A stretch of 64,000 nt of DNA from the NCBI GenBank assembly GCA_046259385.1, contig JBJYWI010000006.1:37890-101889 (forward strand). Direction: 5' to 3'. Shown piece by piece: positions 37,920 through 46,046 of the stretch. Source of the DNA: CAVWDI01 sp046259385. GTDB lineage: Bacteria > Chloroflexota > Anaerolineae > Anaerolineales > UBA4823. The notes under the pieces were generated by a model. That model was given only the letters and a program-made list of their open reading frames with translations. It was not told the origin of the DNA and made no database searches. The position numbers and the translations under genes were made by a program. The stretch's first letter is position 1, and the number at the start of each line of letters is the position of its first letter.

Positions 37920-39215
37920 ATGACTGATCCAATCAACGCCTTCACACTCGCCCAGGCCCAATTCGACCACATGGCTGAACTCCTCAATCTTGAGAGCTAT
38001 GTCGCCGAAATGCTGCGCTTCCCAAGACGTGAATATAAATTCCAGATTCCGGTGCGGATGAACAACGGTACGCTGAATATATATTACGGTTTTCGAGTCC
38101 AGCACAACGATGCCCGCGGCCCAGCTAAAGGTGGGATACGCTTTCATCCTTCAGAAACCCTGGATACGATCCGGGCTCTGGCAATGTGGATGACCTGGAA
38201 AACAGCAGTCGTTGATATTCCTCTGGGAGGCGCGAAGGGAGGAGTGGCTGTTGACCCCGCCGTGCTGGCGGATTCAGAAAAAGAACGCCTGTGCAGGGGT
38301 TGGATCGCAGAATTCTGGCGGGCGATTGGACCCCGACAGGATATCCCAGCCCCGGACGTGGGCACCACCCCCCAGATGATGGGCTGGATGATGGATGAAT
38401 ATTCAAAGATGGCGGGAGAATACACCCCTGGCGCGATCACCGGAAAACCGGTTGGTGGAGGCGGCACACTCGGCAGAATGGAGGCGACCGGATTCGGGGT
38501 CATTTACACCCTCAGGGAAGCGATCAAGCACCTCAATCTGGATCCCTCCAGGTGCAACGTATCCATCCAAGGCTTTGGAAATGTAGCCCAGCATGCCGCC
38601 ATCGGTTTCACCGAATTTCTGGGCGGTACAGTTGAATGCGTTTCCTTTTGGGACCGCCGCGATTTTACCTCCTACACTATCAGCCATCCGGACGGTGTCA
38701 AGCCTAACGAGCTTATTTCAATAACAGATCCATATGGTTCCATAGACAAGAACCAGGCTCATGGAAAGGGTTATATAATCGAGGAAGGCAGCGCATGGAT
38801 CCAGAAAGATGTGGATATTCTGATGCCGTGCGCCCTTGAGGGACAGATCAACTCGGATAACGTTGACACCATCAGTGACCGTGTCAAAATTGTCGCGGAA
38901 GGCGCAAACGGCCCAACTACGCTCGAAGCTGACCGTTTATTCGAAGACCGCAAGATCTTTCTTATTCCGGACACATTATGTAATGCGGGAGGGGTGACTG
39001 TATCCTATTTTGAAGGAGTGCAAAATGACATGAATTATTACTGGTCGCGCGAAGAAGTAATCGACCGTTTGAATGATAAACTGACCCGGGCTTTTTCTGA
39101 CGTACTCAAAGTCGCGGAGGGAGAAAAAATCTATATGCGAGATGCTGCCTATATTGTCGCAATCGACCGTGTGGTAAAAGCCATGAAAGAACGCGGCTGG
39201 CTATACGTACCGTAA
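37920..39215 (+). CDS. gdhA: Glu/Leu/Phe/Val dehydrogenase (glutamate dehydrogenase), copy 1
   Basis: Oxidative deamination of glutamate, or its reverse, linking 2-oxoglutarate and ammonia. It has 431 residues. The catalytic region shows GPAKGGIRFHP, then DIPLGGAKGGVAVDP and PAPDVGTTPQMMGWM (catalytic lysine and aspartate regions); the Rossmann part has NVSIQGFGNVAQHAA. A second, shorter paralogue follows 94 bases later. The gene is preceded by a leader with a terminator, so expression may be attenuated. The start lacks a strong Shine-Dalgarno sequence. Cofactor preference is not decided from sequence. Confidence 0.93.
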   Translation: MTDPINAFTLAQAQFDHMAELLNLESYVAEMLRFPRREYKFQIPVRMNNGTLNIYYGFRVQHNDARGPAKGGIRFHPSETLDTIRALAMWMTWKTAVVDIPLGGAKGGVAVDPAVLADSEKERLCRGWIAEFWRAIGPRQDIPAPDVGTTPQMMGWMMDEYSKMAGEYTPGAITGKPVGGGGTLGRMEATGFGVIYTLREAIKHLNLDPSRCNVSIQGFGNVAQHAAIGFTEFLGGTVECVSFWDRRDFTSYTISHPDGVKPNELISITDPYGSIDKNQAHGKGYIIEEGSAWIQKDVDILMPCALEGQINSDNVDTISDRVKIVAEGANGPTTLEADRLFEDRKIFLIPDTLCNAGGVTVSYFEGVQNDMNYYWSREEVIDRLNDKLTRAFSDVLKVAEGEKIYMRDAAYIVAIDRVVKAMKERGWLYVP

Positions 39216-39309
39216 TCAGATGAATTTGAATTTAGGAAAACTTGTATTTGCAGCTGAAAAATATATCAATTTCAACCAACCTAATCCACATTAAAAAGGA
39301 GATCAATCA

Positions 39310-40557
39310 ATGTCAGAATTAAATCCATTCGCCATAGCTCAAGCTCAGCTGGACGAAGCCGCCAAGGTGCTGCAATTGGACGCTGCCACGCATGAATTGC
39401 TGCGCTGGCCGCTGCGCGAATTGCACGTCACATTGCCAGTAAAAATGGACGATGGCAGCACCCAGGTTTTTCGCGGCTTCCGGGTCCAGTACAACGATGC
39501 CCGTGGTCCCACAAAAGGAGGAATTCGCTACCATCCTGACGAAACGATCGACACTGTCAGAGCGCTTGCTGCCTGGATGACCTGGAAATGTGCAATGGTA
39601 GATATCCCCCTGGGAGGCGGTAAAGGCGGCATTATCTGCAATCCAAGACAGCTTTCACAGGGTGAACTGGAACGCCTCAGCCGGGCATATATCCGTCAGG
39701 TCGGCCGTCTGATCGGTATTGAGAAGGATGTGCCTGCACCGGATGTATATACAAATCCACAAGTTATGGCCTGGATGATGGACGAATTCTCGTTCCTGAA
39801 GGGATACAATGAGTTCGGGGTGATTACCGGCAAACCAATTCCCCTGGGTGGTTCTGCAGGGCGCGGCGACGCAACCGCGCGCGGTGGTATCTACACCCTG
39901 CGAGAAGCCGGAAAGGCGCTCGGCATCGAATTGAAGGGCGCAACAACTGCCATCCAGGGATATGGAAACGCAGGCTCGTTCGCCCACAAGCTGGGAGTGG
40001 AACTGCTTGGATTAAAGGTTATTGCAGTCTCCGATTCGAGAGGCGGCATTGTTAATCCAGACGGTCTGGATTACGAATCAGTGTTTACCTTCAAGCAAAA
40101 AAATGGAACCGTTGTGGGGTATCCTGGTACGACTGAGATAACAAACCCGAAACTGCTGGAACTGGATGTCGACGTTTTAATTCCCGCCGCGCTGGAGAGT
40201 GTTATCACCCAATCGAATGCAGGGAATATCAAGGCTAAAATAAGCGTTGAACTGGCTAATGGTCCCACAACTCCAGAGGCTGACCAGATACTATTTGAAA
40301 ACGGTGTCTATGTCATCCCGGATTTTCTGGCTAACGCCGGTGGTGTTACAGTCTCCTATTTTGAAATGGTCCAGAACGCATATGATTATTACTGGGAGGA
40401 GGAAATTATACACGAAAGGCTGGACCGCAAAATGACCGCGGCTTTCCATTCCATGCACAATACAGCCGAAAAACACAACTTGCACAACCGCCTGGCTGCA
40501 TATGTCGTTTCTGTAGATAGAGTCGCGGAAGCCATGCGTCTGCGCGGCTGGGTGTAA
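39310..40557 (+). CDS. Glu/Leu/Phe/Val dehydrogenase, copy 2
   Basis: A 415-residue paralogue of the preceding enzyme with the same motifs: GPTKGGIRYHP, DIPLGGGKGGIICNP, PAPDVYTNPQVMAWM and TAIQGYGNAGSFAHK. AAAAAGGAG precedes the ATG. The Rossmann loop (GYGNAGS rather than GFGNVAQ) and the surrounding residues differ, so cofactor or substrate range may differ from copy 1. The two may form hetero-oligomers, as in some archaea and thermophiles; this is inference. It is followed by a MITE. Confidence 0.92.
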   Translation: MSELNPFAIAQAQLDEAAKVLQLDAATHELLRWPLRELHVTLPVKMDDGSTQVFRGFRVQYNDARGPTKGGIRYHPDETIDTVRALAAWMTWKCAMVDIPLGGGKGGIICNPRQLSQGELERLSRAYIRQVGRLIGIEKDVPAPDVYTNPQVMAWMMDEFSFLKGYNEFGVITGKPIPLGGSAGRGDATARGGIYTLREAGKALGIELKGATTAIQGYGNAGSFAHKLGVELLGLKVIAVSDSRGGIVNPDGLDYESVFTFKQKNGTVVGYPGTTEITNPKLLELDVDVLIPAALESVITQSNAGNIKAKISVELANGPTTPEADQILFENGVYVIPDFLANAGGVTVSYFEMVQNAYDYYWEEEIIHERLDRKMTAAFHSMHNTAEKHNLHNRLAAYVVSVDRVAEAMRLRGWV

Positions 40558-40595
40558 ACTATCAATTCAAAGTTATTGAATCTTTTATAGATCAG

Positions 40596-40708
40596 AGAGG
40601 CTGTCCAAGAAAGGTTGTCACCCTGAGTGAAACGAAGGATCTCCTAGACTAAATCGGAGATTCTTCACTCCGTTCAGAATGACATTTACCTTTTTTTGGA
40701 CAGCCTCT
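40596..40708. mobile_element. MITE-like palindromic element
   Basis: A 113-base element bounded by perfect 13-base terminal inverted repeats (AGAGGCTGTCCAA at 40596-40608; TTGGACAGCCTCT at 40696-40708). Inside are two arms (GTCACCCTGAGTGAAACGAA, and on the other side the complement of GTCATTCTGAACGGAGTGAA) that fold into one long imperfect hairpin. These arms belong to the widespread repeat whose translation reads HSERSEES. No transposase is encoded, so it is non-autonomous. It may also end transcription after the second dehydrogenase. Confidence 0.8.
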
Positions 40709-41045
40709 TGCATTATTCCCATTCCAAAATACAATTCTTGATTTCCAAAACCGCTCCTTTCTGTTGTGATTTACACAACAGGGAAAAGCGTATCTATTAT
40801 CGCGAAAAACCCGTGTTTCAAGATCTGATAACCGCTCTCTGGGCACGTCTTGTTTTACGGCCCACCTTTGGAAAAAAAGTTTCATCAAATCATCAAATTC
40901 TTTATTTCGCATTGCTCTCCAGCTCGCTGCAGATCTTCAATAATCCTACGTTCTTCCAGCTTTCCGGGTTCACTCAAAAGGTTTTTTATACCGCGCATAC
41001 AGCAAGCCGGATACTTTCAGAATCCCGGATTTTTAGTGTGAATGC

Positions 41046-41075
41046 TTGTCAATTTATCCTCACTCGTTGTATACT
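41046..41075 (+). promoter_or_regulatory. dnaN promoter
   Basis: TTGTCA at 41046-41051, 18-base spacer, TATACT at 41070-41075; AGGAGAGGA follows before the ATG at 41109. Confidence 0.55.
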
Positions 41076-41108
41076 CTAACTATCTTAACGCAGGAGAGGA
41101 CGGCGGTC

Positions 41109-42257
41109 ATGAAAGTAAATGTAAATCAAGAGAACTTAGCCCATGGTCTCAACATCGTTTCGAGAGCAGTTTCCCCGCGCAGCACCCTTCCGGTCCTGGC
41201 AAATGTCCTGGTCGCAACGGATGAAGGACGCCTTCGCCTGTCAGCGACCAATCTTGAACTGGGGATCACCTGCTGGATCGGCGCGAAAATTCAAGATGAG
41301 GGTTCCACCACAGTACCTGCCCGAACTTTTACCGACCTGGTAAGTACTCTAGCTCCTGACCTCGCCGTCGAAATGGAACTTAATGTCCGCATGATGTCGC
41401 TGTACCTGCGCAGCGGTGCTTCCACCACAGAGATCAAATGCATCGATTCGCAGGAATTTCCCCCGGTGCCGGTATCTGAACCGGATGATGGTTTGGAAAT
41501 CAATGTGGCTGATTTAAAGGAGATGATCCATCAAGTTGTATTCGCGGCTTCTATTGATGAAGCCCGTCCGATCCTGACGGGTGTGCTTATCACCGTCGAA
41601 GAGGACATGATCACCATGGCTGCCGCAGATGGATTCCGTCTTTCGGTGCGCAGCGCGCCGTTATCCAGCCCCTCCCCTGGCCCGGTGAATATCGTGGTTC
41701 CGGCACGCGCCTTGAGTGAACTTGCCCGGATCGCCACCGACAAGGATAAGATCGTCCGGATGTACATCCCCGCAGGTCGCGGACAGGTTCTGTTCCGATT
41801 GGAGCATGTCGAGCTTGTCTCCCAATTAATTGAAGGCACCTTCCCGGATTACGAACAGATCATCCCCAAATCCAGTGATACGCGCGCAGTAATATCCACC
41901 TCAGAATTCCTCAAAGCCTGCAAACAAGCCGAGATTTTCGCCCGGGAAGGATCGCACATCGCCCGTCTGGAAATAAAATCCGGAGATGCGCAGTCGCCTG
42001 GATTTATCAACATTCGCGGCCAGAGCGAAGAAACCGGCTCGAACGAGAACAATGTGGACGCTAACATTGAGGGCAACGAATTGACGATAGCCTTCAATGT
42101 GCGTTTCTTGAGAGAAGTGCTTGATGTGATCCGCACCCCGCATGTCATTCTGGAGACCTCAACCGAAACCAGCCCAGGAGTCATTCGTCCAAGCGGAGGA
42201 GATGACGGTCAGGGTGAGTTCACCCACGTCATAATGCCGATGCACCTCGGCAGCTGA
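41109..42257 (+). CDS. dnaN: DNA polymerase III sliding clamp (beta subunit)
   Basis: Ring-shaped processivity factor of chromosome replication, 382 residues from ATG 41109. The frame can be extended to 41046, but that part covers the promoter. Three clamp domains are seen, with MKVNVNQENLAHGLNIVSRA at the start, the RPILTGVLI strand, and a C-terminal ending FTHVIMPMHL in place of the usual YVVMPMR-type tail. Domain 3 has an insert around SEETGSNENNVDANIEG. No dnaA or recF is next to it, so this is not the usual origin cluster. Confidence 0.95.
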   Translation: MKVNVNQENLAHGLNIVSRAVSPRSTLPVLANVLVATDEGRLRLSATNLELGITCWIGAKIQDEGSTTVPARTFTDLVSTLAPDLAVEMELNVRMMSLYLRSGASTTEIKCIDSQEFPPVPVSEPDDGLEINVADLKEMIHQVVFAASIDEARPILTGVLITVEEDMITMAAADGFRLSVRSAPLSSPSPGPVNIVVPARALSELARIATDKDKIVRMYIPAGRGQVLFRLEHVELVSQLIEGTFPDYEQIIPKSSDTRAVISTSEFLKACKQAEIFAREGSHIARLEIKSGDAQSPGFINIRGQSEETGSNENNVDANIEGNELTIAFNVRFLREVLDVIRTPHVILETSTETSPGVIRPSGGDDGQGEFTHVIMPMHLGS

Positions 42258-42278
42258 CCGGGTTCGCACCCGAATCAG

Positions 42279-42313
42279 GTTGGCACGTTGTTGTTCAAAC
42301 GTGCTGACTTTTT
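42279..42313 (+). terminator. Terminator after dnaN
   Basis: An 11-base stem with two G-U pairs (GTTGGCACGTT at 42279-42289 with AACGTGCTGAC at 42298-42308) followed by five Ts. A smaller CGGGT/ACCCG hairpin lies just upstream. Confidence 0.75.
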
Positions 42314-42327
42314 ATTTCAAAATTAAT

Positions 42328-44706
42328 ATGACTCTGCCTCCTGCTTCGTCTGACCGGACGCTACACATCTATTTATCGCTGGCGCAGTACCCTATTTTAC
42401 AGACCCAAATCCGAGCACGGATGCGGCGTGAATTATTCGAACGCGGCGTTCTCTCACCAGAGGATTTTGAAGCCGAGGTGAAGCAAAAGGCGATCCATTC
42501 CCAGAGGTTGGAGGTGCTCAATGATCCTATGGCAGATGAACCTGCCGATATCTGGGAATTGCGCCTTTCACGGGTGCGCGAGCACCTGACTGATTTCTAT
42601 TTCGCTTACAACCTGCCCTTTGATCTTTTTAACGAACTTGTCCGCCAGACGTTGGCTGAGCGCGGTGCGATCGCTGAAGACCTGCAGGTTTCATTCAATC
42701 CTGAGCTGGCTCCCCAAAACATGCTTTTTGAGCAGGCGGTGGCGATTGAGAATATACCGCCTGCGGATCGCAAACATCTTCAAGCCCGCCTGCAGGAAAT
42801 TAAGGTCGTGCTGATTCGGACAATGATCAGCGACCAGCTCGCATACGTAAAGATTGCTAAAGACTGGTTCACAATCGATGACCTGAATGAAATCCGCACG
42901 CACAAGATCGGGCACGGCAAAATTGGCGGAAAAGCAGCCGGAATGCTTTTAGCTTACCGCATCCTCAACGAGGTTGGAGATGAAACCATCAGGGACGCCA
43001 TATCAATACCTGAATCTTATTTTATCGGCGCAGACCTGCTCTATAACTTCATGGCTCTAAATAATTTGATGCACTGGGCTGATCAGAAATATAAAACTGA
43101 AGGGGAAATCCGGTCGGATTTTCCTCAATTGAAGGCTGAATTTTCAGCAGGACAGCTTCCTCCGGAGACCCGCGAAGCCTTGATGATTATGCTTGTGAGT
43201 ATCGGGCGTAATCCGATTATCGTCCGTTCTTCCAGTCTGCTGGAGGATAACTTTGGGACTTCCTTTGCCGGAAAATATGATAGCTATTTCTGTCCCAACC
43301 AGGGCACACTGGATGAGAACCTGGAAGACCTGACCATGGCGATTAAGAAAATTTATGCCAGCAGCCTGAACCCGAATGCCCTGCTTTACCGCCAGACCAG
43401 AGACCTGATTGATTATGACGAGCGCATGGCGGTGCTAATTCAGACCGTGCAGGGCGACATTGCTGGGCGTTATTTTTTGCCCCATGCAGCTGGTGTTGCC
43501 TTCAGTCGGAACCTGTACCGCTGGTCGCCTCAAATCCGCCGGGAAGATGGTTTCCTGCGCCTGGTTTGGGGGTTGGGGACCCGGGCGGTTGATCGGGTGG
43601 GGAACGACTACCCGCGCCTGGTCGCACTCAGCCACCCCCACCTGCACCCAGAGGTGTCATCCAGAGATACCCGCCGCTATTCCCAACGCTTTGTTGACCT
43701 GATTGATCTCGAAGACAATAAATTCAAATCGCTGCCGATTGACGAAGCTATTGACCCGGGCGATCAGATTACACGCTACATCGCCCAGGTTGATCAGGAC
43801 GGATATCTCGCGCCTTTGCGGATAACAATGCCGGATGAGCTTGAGAAGAAACTGGTAATTACCTTCGATGGCCTTTTCCGCCGGACCGATCTCGCGATAC
43901 TTTTTACCCGGATACTGCAGACTCTCGAAAAACATTATTGTTCACCAGTAGATACGGAGTTCACAGTACATATTGAAGATCCCGCCTCTGCAAGGCCGGA
44001 GGTAAGAATTGCCCTGCTCCAGTGCCGCCCGCTCAGTTACCTCCAGGAAATTAACGCTCGCATTCCGGCAAATTTGAAGGAGAAGCATATCATTTTCAGG
44101 ACCAAACGCATGGCGCCCCAGGGGCGTGTTAGCGCGATCCGGTATATCTTGTATGTATCCCCGGAAAAATACTTCTCACTGGAGACACTGGCAGCCCGAG
44201 GTGAAGTTGGCCGCACTATCGGGCGCCTGAACGCTGCTCTTGCAAAAGAGACTTTTATTTGCATTGGTCCCGGCAGGTGGGGTTCGATTAATCCTGACTT
44301 GGGCGTCCCGGTAAGTTACGCTGACATCTACAACACCCGGGCGCTGGTCGAAATCACCGGCCCCAGTATAGGCCCCGCTCCGGAAGCATCCTTTGGAACC
44401 CATTTCTTTCAGGACCTTGTCGAATCGAATATATACCCTCTGGCGGTGTACCTCAATGACAACGATGCCCTGTTCAGAAAAGCCTTTTTCGATAATGCTC
44501 CCAACTCAATGGAACAGTTTATCCCTGAATCAAAAACAATTGGAGGCTGCCTTACTCTGGTCGATATAACATCTTATCGTCCAGGTTATAAGCTGGAACT
44601 TGTAATGGACGACGAGCAGACTCTGACTGTCGCCTTCCTGAAAAAAGACGGCTCCGAATTTGAATATCCGGATAGCTACCGTCCTAATATACTTGCCCAA
44701 GGTTAA
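42328..44706 (+). CDS. PEP/pyruvate-binding (PPDK N-terminal, ATP-grasp) domain protein
   Basis: About 792 residues from ATG 42328; the longer frame to 42280 runs through the terminator. After a helical N-terminal region (about 1-185) comes the PPDK/PEP-synthase ATP-grasp domain: KIGHGKIGGKAAGMLLAYRI, IIVRSSSLLEDNFGTSFAGK, and ERMAVLIQTVQGDIAGRYFLP. There is no swivelling phosphohistidine domain and no C-terminal PEP-binding TIM barrel, so it cannot be a complete pyruvate phosphate dikinase. Such stand-alone proteins are of unknown function; phosphotransfer to another protein or small molecule is possible. A kinase gene follows eight bases later. Confidence 0.85.
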   Translation: MTLPPASSDRTLHIYLSLAQYPILQTQIRARMRRELFERGVLSPEDFEAEVKQKAIHSQRLEVLNDPMADEPADIWELRLSRVREHLTDFYFAYNLPFDLFNELVRQTLAERGAIAEDLQVSFNPELAPQNMLFEQAVAIENIPPADRKHLQARLQEIKVVLIRTMISDQLAYVKIAKDWFTIDDLNEIRTHKIGHGKIGGKAAGMLLAYRILNEVGDETIRDAISIPESYFIGADLLYNFMALNNLMHWADQKYKTEGEIRSDFPQLKAEFSAGQLPPETREALMIMLVSIGRNPIIVRSSSLLEDNFGTSFAGKYDSYFCPNQGTLDENLEDLTMAIKKIYASSLNPNALLYRQTRDLIDYDERMAVLIQTVQGDIAGRYFLPHAAGVAFSRNLYRWSPQIRREDGFLRLVWGLGTRAVDRVGNDYPRLVALSHPHLHPEVSSRDTRRYSQRFVDLIDLEDNKFKSLPIDEAIDPGDQITRYIAQVDQDGYLAPLRITMPDELEKKLVITFDGLFRRTDLAILFTRILQTLEKHYCSPVDTEFTVHIEDPASARPEVRIALLQCRPLSYLQEINARIPANLKEKHIIFRTKRMAPQGRVSAIRYILYVSPEKYFSLETLAARGEVGRTIGRLNAALAKETFICIGPGRWGSINPDLGVPVSYADIYNTRALVEITGPSIGPAPEASFGTHFFQDLVESNIYPLAVYLNDNDALFRKAFFDNAPNSMEQFIPESKTIGGCLTLVDITSYRPGYKLELVMDDEQTLTVAFLKKDGSEFEYPDSYRPNILAQG

Positions 44707-44714
44707 TCGCTCAA

Positions 44715-45380
44715 ATGGATTCGCATATTTCCAAAAAATTTATTGCTGTTGCTGGCAATATTGGGGTCGGAAAATCATCCCTCGTCAACCTGCTCTCCGA
44801 CCGCCTAGTATGGCAGCCATTTTACGAACCGGTCTCAGAGAATCCTTACCTGCAGGATTTCTACAAGGATATGCGCACATGGGCATTTCACTCCCAAATT
44901 TACTTCCTGACCAAGCGACTGCGCACACATCGGAAACTGATTGATTATCCCGGTCCCGCTATCCAGGACCGGACTGTCTATGAGGATGCCGAGATTTTTG
45001 CGCGCAATCTCTTCCGAAACGGGCATATCAACAAGCGCGATTACAATGCCTACTGCGAGCTGTACCAGGTGCTGACAGAGTTCCTGCCGCCCCCAGACCT
45101 GGTCATTTACCTGCGAGCCACAGTGAGCACACTCATGGAGCGCATACGCCGGCGCGGGCGTGATTACGAACAGAAAATTGACCCGGAATACCTGGAGCAG
45201 CTGAATAAGCTGTATGAAGAATGGATCGCTGGATTTAATTTGTGCCCGGTATTGACAGTGCCGGTAGATCAGCTAAACTACGTCTCTAACCCGCGCCACC
45301 TCGATCTGATAGAGCGGAAAGTGCTTGAGAAGCTGATGGGAAAAGAGGAGGTGGTCTTTGACCGGGCGGAGGTCGAATGA
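44715..45380 (+). CDS. Deoxynucleoside kinase
   Basis: Salvage kinase phosphorylating deoxynucleosides with ATP, 221 residues. P-loop GNIGVGKSS at residues 14-22; the substrate-site motif QDRTVYEDAEIFA (the ERS/DRS motif with a glutamate nearby); the LID-region arginines in MERIRRRGRDYEQKI. It matches the dAK/dGK/dCK family. Base specificity cannot be given. It is in an apparent operon with the PPDK-domain protein. Confidence 0.92.
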   Translation: MDSHISKKFIAVAGNIGVGKSSLVNLLSDRLVWQPFYEPVSENPYLQDFYKDMRTWAFHSQIYFLTKRLRTHRKLIDYPGPAIQDRTVYEDAEIFARNLFRNGHINKRDYNAYCELYQVLTEFLPPPDLVIYLRATVSTLMERIRRRGRDYEQKIDPEYLEQLNKLYEEWIAGFNLCPVLTVPVDQLNYVSNPRHLDLIERKVLEKLMGKEEVVFDRAEVE

Positions 45381-45433
45381 CGCGGGGTGTAATTAATCAC
45401 GCATCGTACGAACTTGCTCCGAATATTGTTACT

Positions 45434-45808
45434 TCAAAAAGCCGCCAGGGCTTCCCCCCTGTCTTCAAAGATATCGAATAGGCTATCAAAACTGGCGATA
45501 TTCAACACCCCCCGGATTTGTGGCTTTGGATTAAGAAGTTTCAGGTGTTCCGACTTTCCGACTCCACCAGCCTCCCCACCCCCTTCTTCGTCTTCCAGCA
45601 TCTTTGATATACCCAGTAGCGCTCGTAATCCAGCGCTGGTGAGCGAAACCACTTCGCTCAAATCGATAAGCAGGTTGCGCATTCCCCCTTCATAATACTC
45701 CCTGGCTTCATCTTCCAGTTCGCCTACCGTTCCAAGGTTGATCATACCGCTGACTGTAAAAACGGTAACAGTTACCCGGGCGCTCTCCTGTGTTACGCTG
45801 ATTTTCAT
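45434..45808 (-). CDS. STAS-domain anti-anti-sigma factor
   Basis: A 124-residue STAS protein of the SpoIIAA/RsbV type that would bind an anti-sigma kinase. The motif LLIDLSEVVSLTSAGLRALL contains the phosphorylatable serine in SLTSAG. An acidic, glycine-rich insertion (about residues 72-84, EDEEGGGEAGG) separates the core from the last helices (HLKLLNPKPQIRGVLNIASF). No partner kinase or sigma factor is nearby. It converges on the kinase gene. Confidence 0.85.
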   Translation of the reverse strand: MKISVTQESARVTVTVFTVSGMINLGTVGELEDEAREYYEGGMRNLLIDLSEVVSLTSAGLRALLGISKMLEDEEGGGEAGGVGKSEHLKLLNPKPQIRGVLNIASFDSLFDIFEDRGEALAAF

Positions 45809-46046
45809 CTATTTCCTCACTTTGGTAATGGGCTGAAATTTATCAATAAATTATACACATAAAGCCTGGATTGAACGGCACTGCTCAAGGTGGTCGCTTC
45901 AGACTTTGCACATGCGCAGCCGTTTAAGTTACGGGTTGAACGATTTTTATCCCGTTTGGATAAAAGGCAACCTTTATGAGGGATTTCCCCGCAAGGATAG
46001 TTACAGGCTTTCTTGTCCCAACATCACAGAGATTGCGCGGGGGAAT

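Larger units (their letters stand above)
40558..41108. other. Intergenic region upstream of dnaN
   Basis: A 551-base gap. It contains a MITE (40596-40708), a perfect 8-base hairpin CTGTTGTG/CACAACAG at 40761-40781, and the dnaN promoter near its end. Several short frames cross it on the minus strand, but none has family features; one is mostly MITE-derived. Nothing else was recognised. Confidence 0.55.

Noticed and set aside
40649..40960. Minus-strand small frames upstream of dnaN
   Set aside because: One ends in the MITE-derived CHSERSEES sequence, another is 37 residues long; neither has family features or start signals.
41109..42257. Replication origin at dnaN
   Set aside because: No dnaA, recF or gyrB is adjacent and no DnaA-box cluster was seen.
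42258..42275. tRNA T-arm-like sequence GGGTTCGCACCC
   Set aside because: No acceptor stem, D-arm or anticodon arm surrounds it; it is a small hairpin before the dnaN terminator.
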